A stretch of DNA of 64,000 nucleotides from Pectobacterium aroidearum (lineage in GTDB: Bacteria; Pseudomonadota; Gammaproteobacteria; Enterobacterales; Enterobacteriaceae), in assembly GCF_041228105.1 (NCBI RefSeq), contig NZ_CP166097.1, positions 3,348,001 to 3,412,000 of the forward strand. Reading direction: 5' to 3'. Shown piece after piece: positions 26,600-34,798 of this stretch (positions are counted from its first letter, which is position 1; each line of letters starts with the position of its first letter). The position numbers and the translations under genes were made by a program. The notes below the pieces were generated by a model. The model was not told the origin of the DNA, did not search any database, and saw nothing but the letters and a program-made list of their open reading frames with translations.

Positions 26600-26657
26600 T
26601 ATTCGGGTTGAAATAGACCCGATACGGGTAGCCCAAAAAATGCAAACGATTATCATT
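26600..26657 (+). promoter_or_regulatory. YbtA-type operator plus Fur box upstream of fyuA
   Basis: TATTCGGGTT (26600-26609) and GATACGGGTA (26621-26630) are direct repeats 21 bp apart, followed by ACGATTATCATT (26646-26657), a Fur half-palindrome. Spacing between repeats and Fur site matches the other two copies within 1 bp. Confidence 0.78.
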
Positions 26658-26765
26658 TAACTTTCATCATTCTCTGTCTTACGCGCTTTTCGTACCGCAA
26701 TAAAGCGTGACGTGATGAAAACCGTTGCCTTTGACATCGATTTTAGTCTTTTCAGGGATTTAATA

Positions 26766-28775
26766 ATGAAAATAACGCGTCTTTATCCGCTTGCCTTAAC
26801 CGGCATATTTCTCTCTTCCTGTGCCTTTGCCGCTCAGGAAGATACGCTTGTTGTCTCCGCCAGCAAACAGTCACCCTATTCTGCCTCGGCCAATAACGTC
26901 TCTTCCACCGTCGTCACGGCACCGGAACTGAAAGATGCGGGGGTCACCAGCACCGACAAACTGACCCGCGTGATGCCCGGCCTGAATCTCGGCAATAACG
27001 GTAGCCTGCTGTTCCCCTCCATCTCACTGCGCGGCGTGTCTTCCGCACAGGATTTCTACAGCCCGGCGGTGACGGTCTACGTGGACGGCGTACCACAGCT
27101 CGCCACTCACACCGTGCAGGCACTCTCCGATGTAGAAAGCATCGAAATGCTGCGAGGCCCGCAGGGAACGCTATACGGTAAAAGCGCACAGGGCGGTATT
27201 ATCAATATCGTGACTCAGCAGCCGGACAGCACGCCGCGTGGCTATGTCGAAGGCGGCGTAGCCAGCCGCGATGGCTATCACGGCAAAATCAATCTCAGCG
27301 GTCCCATTCAGGATGGCCTGCTGTACGGCAGTGTAACCCTGCTGCGTCAGGTCGATTCGGGGGCGATGACCAACCCCGCGACGGGCAGCGATAACCTCGG
27401 CGGGACAAAGTCCAGCGTCGGGAATCTTCGGCTACGTCTGGCTCCCGAGGGCCAACCGTGGGAAACCAGTCTGGCACTAACGGAAGACTGCACGCGCGCC
27501 ACGCAGGATACCTATCTGCCGTTTGGCGATGTGAAAAGCCGGACGCTGGAGATCGCCGCCGGATCGCCGGATCCCAAACTACGCCGCTGCACCCATAGCC
27601 AGTCGCTGAGCGGGAAATACACTACCGACAACTGGATCTTCAGCCTGATCGGCGCATGGCAGCAGCAAAATTACGAGCGCACCTTCCCGAACAGTACGCT
27701 GATTGCCGACATGCCGGAGCGCTGGAATCAGGACGTGCAGGAATTGCGTGCAGCGACACACGGCGCAGGCCGCACGGTGGATATGGTGTTCGGCCTTTAC
27801 CGACAGAACACGCGTGAAAAACTCGATTTAACCTATAGCATGGCAGGCTCTCCGTTCATGAAGAGCAATGCCAACACGTCAACGGAGACGTTAGCCGCCT
27901 ACAGCGATCTGACCTGGCACCTGACCGACCGTATCGATCTGGGTGGCGGACTGCGTGTGTCGCACGATAAAGCTAAAACCCGTTACCACCAGCAGTTCTC
28001 CGGCATGAGCGCGAGCGACAGCAATAGCGTTGATGACGATCAGGTACTGGGACAGCTCTCCGCCAGCTACCTGCTGAACAATGATTGGCGTGTCTATACC
28101 CGCGTCGCGCAGGGCTACAAGCCAACTGGCTTTAACTACTCGCCCGCCGCTGGCACTCAGGCCATTCCTTATAATGCGGAGAAATCGATTAACTATGAAA
28201 TCGGCTCGCGCTATCAGAACGGCGATGTGCAACTTCAGGGTGCCGTGTTTCATACCCACACGCGTGATATGCAGCTGTATTCCGGCCCGGTCGGTATGCA
28301 AACACTCAGCAATGCAGGCAGCGCCGACGCCAGCGGCGTAGAGATGATGCTGAAGTGGCAGTTCGTTCCCAACTGGTCATGGGATATCAACGGCACTTAT
28401 GTCCGTTCTGAATTTACCAGTGACAGTGAGAGCTATCAGGATAAGCGCGTGCCTTTCGTACCGCGCTACGGTGCCGGTACCAGCCTGAACGGATTGATTG
28501 ATACCTCATTCGGCGCATTAATGCCGCGTCTGGCCTTCAACGTAGTAGGACCACACTACTTCGACGGCGACAACGCGTTGCGTCAGGGCACCTATACCAC
28601 GACCGACCTGCGCCTCAGTTGGCAGGCCACTGACCGGGTGAATATCGCCGGCTATGTGGATAACGTCTTCGACCGCCGCTACCGCACCTTTGGCTTCATG
28701 AGCGGCACCTCGGGCTACGCACAGGTCAATGAAGGCCGAACCGTTGGCGTGGACGTGCGGGTCGATTTGTTCTGA
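26766..28775 (+). CDS. fyuA: FyuA/Psn-type TonB-dependent yersiniabactin receptor
   Basis: A 669-residue outer-membrane receptor very close in pattern to Yersinia FyuA: MKITRLYPLAL signal peptide, TonB box DTLVVSASKQ, plug SASANNVSSTVV and ISLRGVSSAQDFY, GTLYGKSAQGGIINIVTQQPDSTPRGYVEGG, and barrel end VDVRVDLF. FyuA takes up ferric yersiniabactin and is also the pesticin receptor. The ATG at 26766 has AGGGA 9 nt upstream. It has its own Fur/YbtA-type operator and a hairpin after the stop. No irp or ybtE/T/S synthesis genes are in the window. Confidence 0.93.
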   Translation: MKITRLYPLALTGIFLSSCAFAAQEDTLVVSASKQSPYSASANNVSSTVVTAPELKDAGVTSTDKLTRVMPGLNLGNNGSLLFPSISLRGVSSAQDFYSPAVTVYVDGVPQLATHTVQALSDVESIEMLRGPQGTLYGKSAQGGIINIVTQQPDSTPRGYVEGGVASRDGYHGKINLSGPIQDGLLYGSVTLLRQVDSGAMTNPATGSDNLGGTKSSVGNLRLRLAPEGQPWETSLALTEDCTRATQDTYLPFGDVKSRTLEIAAGSPDPKLRRCTHSQSLSGKYTTDNWIFSLIGAWQQQNYERTFPNSTLIADMPERWNQDVQELRAATHGAGRTVDMVFGLYRQNTREKLDLTYSMAGSPFMKSNANTSTETLAAYSDLTWHLTDRIDLGGGLRVSHDKAKTRYHQQFSGMSASDSNSVDDDQVLGQLSASYLLNNDWRVYTRVAQGYKPTGFNYSPAAGTQAIPYNAEKSINYEIGSRYQNGDVQLQGAVFHTHTRDMQLYSGPVGMQTLSNAGSADASGVEMMLKWQFVPNWSWDINGTYVRSEFTSDSESYQDKRVPFVPRYGAGTSLNGLIDTSFGALMPRLAFNVVGPHYFDGDNALRQGTYTTTDLRLSWQATDRVNIAGYVDNVFDRRYRTFGFMSGTSGYAQVNEGRTVGVDVRVDLF

Positions 28776-28791
28776 TTTCTTTCGTTTTCCT

Positions 28792-28832
28792 GCTGCCTTT
28801 TAATCATATTGCTATACAGGTTAAAAGGCAGC
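28792..28832 (+). terminator. Terminator-like inverted repeat after fyuA
   Basis: A perfect 12-bp stem (GCTGCCTTTTAA/TTAAAAGGCAGC) with a 17-nt loop lies 16 bp after the stop. No T tail follows. Confidence 0.5.
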
Positions 28833-29007
28833 GTCGTGTGCTATTCCACCACCGTTCTCTCTTACAATCCCTTACCGATTAGCCTTTCTCCTTTCACCAA
28901 AGTCATATTAATGACATCGCCGCTGTCCCATACTGGCTTGTCACTGACTTATCATGCCCCGTTTTTCCCTGCTACCTGGCGCTTTGTGCGCCTGCCGGAG
29001 ACCCGTC

Positions 29008-29766
29008 ATGAAACGCAACACGATCTTGATCTTCACTGTTTCTGCCATCATTTTACTCGCGGCGGCCGCGGCAATAGGGTGGAAGGTTAGCCGGGGAAAC
29101 AGCAACGCGCTGTGGGAGATCGTCAGCGAACAGTGCGTGCCCAACCAGCAGCGTAATGGCAATTCCGCGCCCTGTCTGGAAGTCAATCTGGCGCAAGGCT
29201 ACGTGCTCTTTGATGACAGAAACGGCCCCTATCACGACCTGCTGCTCCCGACGGATAAAATCAGCGGTATCGAAAGCCCTGAACTCTTGCAGCAAAACAT
29301 ACCCAATTTCTTTATGCAGGCATGGGACAGACGCGGCCATCTGTCGCACGAAGCGGGTAAACCGATCAAAGATGATTATCTTTCGCTGGCGATTAACTCA
29401 CGCTACGGCCGTACGCAAAACCAGCTGCATATCCACATCGCCTGTATGCGTCCGGAAATTTATCAGACGTTAAACCAGCAGTTTCCAACGCTCTCTGCCG
29501 ACTGGAAAACGCTGCCTGTGAAAATTAACGGACACGTCTATCTGGCAAAAACGCTCACAGCGAACGAACTGACGCAAAGCGATCCGTTCAAAACACTCGA
29601 TCGCTACGCCCAGCAGCGGAATGAATCTATCGGCAAATATGGCCTCGCGATGGTCTCCACGCCCGCAGGCGAAAAGGTGCTGCTCGCCAGTCGCCTTGAT
29701 GTGTTCAATATGAATCTCGGATCGGTGGAAGAAATTCAGGACTTTTCCTGTGCGCTGGCGAAATAG
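29008..29766 (+). CDS. cdh: CDP-diacylglycerol diphosphatase
   Basis: A 252-residue protein with one N-terminal TM anchor (TILIFTVSAIILLAAAAAIGW) and a periplasmic domain carrying the HIT-like motif QLHIHIACMRP, the catalytic signature of Cdh. Other conserved parts are NALWEIVSEQCVPNQ and YLSLAINSRYGRTQ. It hydrolyses CDP-diacylglycerol to phosphatidate and CMP. The ATG at 29008 has GGAG 7 nt upstream. It stands alone between fyuA and an ERIC element and shows no sign of co-regulation with the iron genes. Confidence 0.92.
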   Translation: MKRNTILIFTVSAIILLAAAAAIGWKVSRGNSNALWEIVSEQCVPNQQRNGNSAPCLEVNLAQGYVLFDDRNGPYHDLLLPTDKISGIESPELLQQNIPNFFMQAWDRRGHLSHEAGKPIKDDYLSLAINSRYGRTQNQLHIHIACMRPEIYQTLNQQFPTLSADWKTLPVKINGHVYLAKTLTANELTQSDPFKTLDRYAQQRNESIGKYGLAMVSTPAGEKVLLASRLDVFNMNLGSVEEIQDFSCALAK

Positions 29767-29801
29767 CCGCTGGCCGCGTCAGACGGCGGACTGAAGATCG
29801 A

Positions 29802-29928
29802 TATACCCTAAAGAATTCAAGTTTCAGGAAGGCGGCAAGTGAGGGAGTCCCGATGAGCTTACCCAAGTAAGTGATTCGGGTGACCGAGTGAAGCCAACGC
29901 ACATGCAACTTGAAGTGTGACGGGTATA
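29802..29928. repeat. ERIC (IRU) element, full length 127 bp
   Basis: Ends TATACCC/GGGTATA and the inner core with GAGCTTACCCAAGTAAGTGA match the enterobacterial repetitive intergenic consensus, and the length is exactly the classical 127 bp. It lies between cdh and the LysR gene. Confidence 0.9.
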
Positions 29929-30027
29929 GTAATCAATTCGCTATAACTTATGACTTTTTATTCATTGCGTTGCCAGCCAACCTCCGCCTAAAAAGTGGGG
30001 AAAATCGATATGTTAGGTAGCTGCAAC

Positions 30028-30966
30028 ATGCATCTGGATTTACGGCAATTACGCAATTTTCTTGCACTGGCCGAACATGGGAGTTTTGTACAGGCCGCAG
30101 AAGCCGTCTGTTTGTCACAGTCGGCATTCAGTCGCAGCATTCAGGCGCTGGAACAAGCGATGGGACATCCGCTTATCGATCGTCAGAGCCGTCGCTTTGC
30201 GCTGACGTGGCAAGGTAATACGCTGCTGCCGTTTGCCCGACGCATGCAGGAGCTGTCCTGGGAGCTGATGACCGACATGCGGCAGATCAGCGAGGCGCAG
30301 GAAGGTGAGCTGACGTTTGGTTGTGGCCCCGCCCCCTCTACCACGCTGATCCCCAAGGCGGTCGCACATTTCCATGCCCTGCGCCCACGCGCCAGAGTCA
30401 CCTACAGCGTGGATAACTGGCAGTCTCTGCGTGAACGACTGTTGGCCGACGAATGGCCTTTTATCGTTGCCGATACCTGGCAGGCCGAAATGGAAACCCA
30501 TCTCCACGTACAGCCATTAAGCCAGCAGCGCTGCTTCTTTATCTGCCATTCTTCACACCCGCTGGCACAACAGGCAACCGTGACGCCGGACGATTTGCTG
30601 CGCTTTCCGCTCGCGTCCCCTTTTATGCCCGTCGGTATGCGCAAGGTGCTGGCCGCCTTAACGCGCCAGCCCGATTATCGGCCGCAAATTCAGTGTGACC
30701 ATATCTATTCCGTGTTCAGTATCCTGCGGCATACGCAGGCCATCAGCTTCGCCAGCGAGGATGGCTTCGCACTGGGACGATTAAGCCACCAGTTGGTAGA
30801 AATTCCGCTGACGGGAACACCACCGGAATGGGGAAACATGCAAACCCGTTTTGGCATTGTCACCTGTTTGCAGAGAACGTTGCCTCCGCTGGCTGAACTG
30901 ATGATTGAAGCTATATTGGCGCAGGACAAACTGCGCTCACCCGCTCCGGCACTGCCGACCCTGTGA
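30028..30966 (+). CDS. LysR-family regulator next to the sulfonate/sulfate-ester locus
   Basis: A 312-residue LysR protein with the N-terminal HTH LRQLRNFLALAEHGSFVQAAEAVCLSQSAFSRSIQALEQAMGHPLIDRQSRRFALTWQG and a C-terminal periplasmic-binding-like effector domain from about residue 90. The ATG at 30028 has AGGTAG 7 nt upstream; an ATG at 30010 with GGGGA is also possible. It is convergent, 12 bp apart, with the substrate-binding protein gene, so it probably regulates the sulfur locus. Effector unknown. Confidence 0.85.
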   Translation: MHLDLRQLRNFLALAEHGSFVQAAEAVCLSQSAFSRSIQALEQAMGHPLIDRQSRRFALTWQGNTLLPFARRMQELSWELMTDMRQISEAQEGELTFGCGPAPSTTLIPKAVAHFHALRPRARVTYSVDNWQSLRERLLADEWPFIVADTWQAEMETHLHVQPLSQQRCFFICHSSHPLAQQATVTPDDLLRFPLASPFMPVGMRKVLAALTRQPDYRPQIQCDHIYSVFSILRHTQAISFASEDGFALGRLSHQLVEIPLTGTPPEWGNMQTRFGIVTCLQRTLPPLAELMIEAILAQDKLRSPAPALPTL

Positions 30967-30978
30967 GCGCCTACGTGA

Positions 30979-32124
30979 TTATTTTGCGGGATTGCCGCTG
31001 GCGTCATACACCGGCCAATTTGACTCCAGTCCTTTGGCCTTCAATGCCCGATCGGCAAACTCGCCAGCAAACCAGTCGCTGGCTGAAAACGAGTTACGAA
31101 TGAGTCCGGCGGCTTTCGCCCGCTCTATGCTGTCCTGCAAGCTGCTAAGCAGGAACGGATCGAGACGCGGTGAGCTTTGAAACGGGAGATCTTCCGCTTT
31201 CAGCTCTTCCTGAAAGATCGCCTGCGGAATCTGGCTCTGCTCTGCCATTAGCGCGGTATAGTCCGGCAGGTGCTGCGCCTCGCCGATCCACCGCGCATTG
31301 TCCACCAGCACATTCACCAGTTGCTGTGTCGTGCCGGGATAGCGGTCGATAAAGTCCTGCGTCGCCAGCACCGCAGCCTGCGTGGTATTCGCCCAGCCCA
31401 GTGCTCGGCTGGTGGTCACAATATTAATTCCCTGCTTACGCAACGCCAGCAGGGAGACGCCGCCCCATACTGCATCCACGCGTCTGGCTGCGAGCGCCGC
31501 TTTGCCCGCCGTCCAGTCCAGATTGATGACCCGCACGTCGCGCTCGTTTAGCCCAACGCTTTTAATCGCGCGCTCAAACGACAGCTGATCGGCCGTTCCC
31601 TTGTAGACTGCAATCCGCTTACCGCGTAAATCTTCAATGCGTTGAATACCCGATTCCGGCGTCGCCGCCAGATAAGAATTAGAGCCGCGCGATCCCAGCA
31701 GCACCCGCGTCGGCAATCCCCCCGCCCGACCAATAATGGCCGCCAGATCGCCCAAATACACCACATCCAACTGCTTGTTCGCCAGCGCCTCATTTACCGC
31801 CGGACCCGCGCCTTTAAAGAACGACCACTGAATCTTGATGCCCTGCGGTTCAAATTCTTTCTCCAGTTGCTTTTGAATATGCGCCAACCCCAACGGCCCG
31901 CGGATAAAGGGTTTGCTGCCCGCGCTTTGGTCCGGCAAACCAATGCGAATCTCTGTCGGCTTCTGTGCATCCTGTGGGGCCGCATCGTTTGCCTGAACAG
32001 TCGATGCCATTAGCGCCGTGCTCATCAACAGAGCACCGCCAATGAACTTATGCAGCCCCTGTCGCCAGCGAGAATGGAAAGTTACCGATAAAATAGCTAT
32101 CGATGGGATTGATGGTTGGTGCAT
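30979..32124 (-). CDS. Periplasmic binding protein, sulfonate/sulfate-ester ABC transporter
   Basis: A 381-residue secreted protein with a long N-terminal region and signal sequence (FIGGALLMSTALMASTVQANDA). The mature part, EIRIGLPDQSAGSKPF...GPLGLAHIQKQLEKEFEPQGIKIQWSFFKGAGPAVNEALANKQLDVVYLGDLAAIIGRAGGLPTRVL, is of the SsuA/AtsR/TauA type. It would deliver sulfonates or sulfate esters to the permease encoded divergently. The ATG at 32124 has GAGGA 7 nt upstream. The signal sequence starts unusually late (about residue 25), so a shorter start is not excluded. Confidence 0.87.
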   Translation of the reverse strand: MHQPSIPSIAILSVTFHSRWRQGLHKFIGGALLMSTALMASTVQANDAAPQDAQKPTEIRIGLPDQSAGSKPFIRGPLGLAHIQKQLEKEFEPQGIKIQWSFFKGAGPAVNEALANKQLDVVYLGDLAAIIGRAGGLPTRVLLGSRGSNSYLAATPESGIQRIEDLRGKRIAVYKGTADQLSFERAIKSVGLNERDVRVINLDWTAGKAALAARRVDAVWGGVSLLALRKQGINIVTTSRALGWANTTQAAVLATQDFIDRYPGTTQQLVNVLVDNARWIGEAQHLPDYTALMAEQSQIPQAIFQEELKAEDLPFQSSPRLDPFLLSSLQDSIERAKAAGLIRNSFSASDWFAGEFADRALKAKGLESNWPVYDASGNPAK

Positions 32125-32362
32125 ACGGTTTTCCTCAATAATTTGTTTCATCTACCATGAAAACTAACGAACCGTCTGCATCAGGCTTAAATAACATTTA
32201 CAGGTTTGTTCAGCGGAAAAAAGCATAAATCAGCACTGGCGGGCGCGGGCTACGCATATGCATTTCTTGCACGGCGACCATCGCTTTATTGCATTGGCGT
32301 TCAAAGCTGAAACCTGTTTTTTATTCCCTATTCATCCAGTCGTGATGCTTTCGTGGAATAAA

Positions 32363-33976
32363 ATGAATAAGTCGATACTGCTGAAAAAAAACGCGAACAT
32401 CTGGCCTGCTCTACCGACAGCACGGGCCTATTCTCTTGTCGTGCCAAGAATTGTGTCGCTTGTAGTACCACTAATTGTGCCGCTGGCACTGCTGGCGCTG
32501 TGGTATATCAGCACCCACTACGGCTGGATGCCCGCCCAGATTCTCCCTGCCCCCAACGTCGTCGCTAACACCGCCGTCGAACTCTGGCACAACGATCTCC
32601 TGCCGCAGCTCTTTATCAGCCTGCAACGATTAGCCAGCGGTCTGCTGGCAGGCTTACTGGCGGGAACGCTGCTTGGCGCGCTCATGGGCGCTTCACGCCG
32701 CGCCGAACATCTGTTGCATCCGACGGTATACGCGCTGGCACAGATCCCGACGCTGGGCTGGATCCCGCTATTTATGGTGCTGTTTGGCATTGATGACGGC
32801 TTAAAACTTGCGGTCATCATCAAGGCGGTAATTATCCCGGTGACGCTGCATACGCAAACGGGCGTGCGCAACGTGCCGCATGCGCTCCAGGAAGTCGCCC
32901 GCACTCTGCGCCTGCCGTGGCATCAGCGCCTCATCAAATTAACGTTGCCCGCCGCACTCCCCACCTGGCTAACCGGCTTACGACTGGCGCTTTCGCAGGC
33001 ATGGGTATCGCTGATTGTGGTCGAACTGCTGGCGTCGTCTCAGGGCATTGGCTACCTGCTGGTATGGGGACGCCAGCTGTTTCAACTGGATATCGTGTTT
33101 GTCTGCATCGCCGTGATAGGTCTGGCAGGGCTGACGATGGAGTGGACAATCAATCAGCTGGAACGTCGTCTGGTCTTCTGGCCACACCCGCCGCTCAGTC
33201 GCTTAACCGCTGCGCCGTCTCGCCGCTTATCCGCGCTGGTTTTACCGTTCCTGCTTCTGCTGCTCTGGCAACAGGCCAGCCGTTTTGGCTGGATCGATCC
33301 GTTACTCCTGCCACCGCCCGCAGACGTGTGGCACATGTTGCTGCAAGGCGTCCACGACGGTTCACTCACTGAGGCAATGCAGGCCAGCCTGACTCGCGCG
33401 CTCGCCGGTGCGGTATGTGGCATTGTTGCTGGCCTCATAGGTGGCGTACTGCTGGGGCTAAACGCCACCAGCGACGCCCTTTTTACGCCCACGGTCGCGA
33501 CGCTGCGTCAGATCGCACTGTTTGCCTGGCTACCGCTGCTGACCGCCTGGGTTGGCAACGATGAAGCCGGGAAAATCACCTTTGTCGCCCTGGCCTCCTT
33601 CTTCCCCATGCTGGTAGCCAGCCATCGCGGTATCCGCCAGCGTTCGCAGGCCTTACAGGAAGTCGCACAGGTGTTACAGCTCCGTCTCTCAACCCGTCTG
33701 AGGGTGCTGATTCTGCCGGGTGCTGCTCCCGCCATCTTTGCGGGTTTACGTCTGTCGCTGATTTACGCCTGGCTTGGCACCATCGGCGCGGAATATTTCA
33801 TGTCATCCGGCACGGGAATCGGCAGCCTGATGATCAACGCCCAACAGTTACTGGATATGCCCCTCATTATCAGCGGCATGCTGTTGATTGGATTAACAGG
33901 CGCGGTACTCGACCGCGTTGGATTAGGTCTGGAACAGCGGATGACGCGCTGGCGTTCCGCAGGAGAAATCGCATGA
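32363..33976 (+). CDS. Fused double permease, sulfonate/sulfate-ester ABC transporter
   Basis: A 537-residue protein holding two BPD_transp_1 permease units in one chain. The first has EVARTLRLPWHQRLIKLTLPAALPTWLTGLRLALSQAWVSLIVVEL (EAA loop, about residues 180-230). The second has EVAQVLQLRLSTRLRVLILPGAAPAIFAGLRLSLIYAWLGTIGAEYF (about 440-490). SsuC-type permeases normally have one unit and homodimerise; AtsB of the Pseudomonas sulfate-ester system is, from memory, a similarly doubled permease. The ATG at 32363 has GTGGA upstream; longer in-frame starts lack a ribosome site. It overlaps the ATPase gene by 4 bp. Confidence 0.85.
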   Translation: MNKSILLKKNANIWPALPTARAYSLVVPRIVSLVVPLIVPLALLALWYISTHYGWMPAQILPAPNVVANTAVELWHNDLLPQLFISLQRLASGLLAGLLAGTLLGALMGASRRAEHLLHPTVYALAQIPTLGWIPLFMVLFGIDDGLKLAVIIKAVIIPVTLHTQTGVRNVPHALQEVARTLRLPWHQRLIKLTLPAALPTWLTGLRLALSQAWVSLIVVELLASSQGIGYLLVWGRQLFQLDIVFVCIAVIGLAGLTMEWTINQLERRLVFWPHPPLSRLTAAPSRRLSALVLPFLLLLLWQQASRFGWIDPLLLPPPADVWHMLLQGVHDGSLTEAMQASLTRALAGAVCGIVAGLIGGVLLGLNATSDALFTPTVATLRQIALFAWLPLLTAWVGNDEAGKITFVALASFFPMLVASHRGIRQRSQALQEVAQVLQLRLSTRLRVLILPGAAPAIFAGLRLSLIYAWLGTIGAEYFMSSGTGIGSLMINAQQLLDMPLIISGMLLIGLTGAVLDRVGLGLEQRMTRWRSAGEIA

Positions 33977-34782
33977 CGTCCACTCCCCTTGATGTGCCGC
34001 CACCGGTGGTGCAGTTCGATCGCCTGCGTAAACAGTTTCGCGTGCAGGGCGAAGCGCTGACGGTGATTGATGATTTTTCCCTGTCGATTCACAGCGGTGA
34101 ACTGGTCGCCATTGTCGGCAGCAGCGGCTGCGGCAAATCTACGTTGTTACGTATGTTGGTCGGTCTGGACAACGACTATCAGGGACGCGTGCTGGTTGAA
34201 GGGCAAACCGTGCGCGGTATCGGGCGCGAGCGCGGCATGGTGTTTCAGGAACCGCGCCTGTTTCCGTGGCTGACGGTACGGCAAAACATCGCACTCGGGC
34301 TGGCGAATGAGGCGATCGATAGCAAAGAGCGGAAACGCCTGATCGACCACTTTATTCAGCTTGTGCACTTGCAGGATTTTGCCGACGCCCTACCCGCCCA
34401 GCTTTCCGGCGGCATGGCGCAGCGTGTCGCGATCGCACGAGGTCTGGTCGCCAACCCACGCATCCTGATGCTGGATGAGCCTTTTGGTGCGCTGGATGCG
34501 CTAACGCGCCAGCAGATGCAGCAGGAGCTGCGCCGCATTCATCAGGCGGAGGGCACCACCACGCTGCTGGTCACCCACGATGTCGAAGAAGCCGTCTATC
34601 TCGCCGATCGCGTCGTCGTACTGGCACCGCGACCGGGTCGTATCCGCCAGATTGCGACAATTTCGCTGCCGCATCCGCGCCAGCGTGACAGCCAAGATTT
34701 TCACCAGCAGTGCAGCCAGTTGCTCGCATTGCTGACTCAGCCCGCCGATACCGCGGCCGCTTTCTCTTCACTGAACTCATAA
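33973..34782 (+). CDS. ATPase of the sulfonate/sulfate-ester ABC transporter
   Basis: A 269-residue ABC ATPase of the SsuB/TauB/AtsC type: Walker A GSSGCGKST, Q-loop VFQEPRLFPWLTV, signature LSGGMAQR, Walker B LMLDEPFGALDALTRQQM, switch His in LLVTHDVEEAVYLADRVVVLAPRPGRI. It powers the fused permease, with which it overlaps by ATGA. Seventeen base pairs separate it from the sulfotransferase-like gene, so the three genes form one operon. Confidence 0.92.
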   Translation: MTSTPLDVPPPVVQFDRLRKQFRVQGEALTVIDDFSLSIHSGELVAIVGSSGCGKSTLLRMLVGLDNDYQGRVLVEGQTVRGIGRERGMVFQEPRLFPWLTVRQNIALGLANEAIDSKERKRLIDHFIQLVHLQDFADALPAQLSGGMAQRVAIARGLVANPRILMLDEPFGALDALTRQQMQQELRRIHQAEGTTTLLVTHDVEEAVYLADRVVVLAPRPGRIRQIATISLPHPRQRDSQDFHQQCSQLLALLTQPADTAAAFSSLNS

Positions 34783-34798
34783 ATACTGGAGCACCATT

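Noticed and set aside
29802..29928. CRISPR-like repeat
   Set aside because: It is a single palindromic ERIC unit with no regularly spaced copies.
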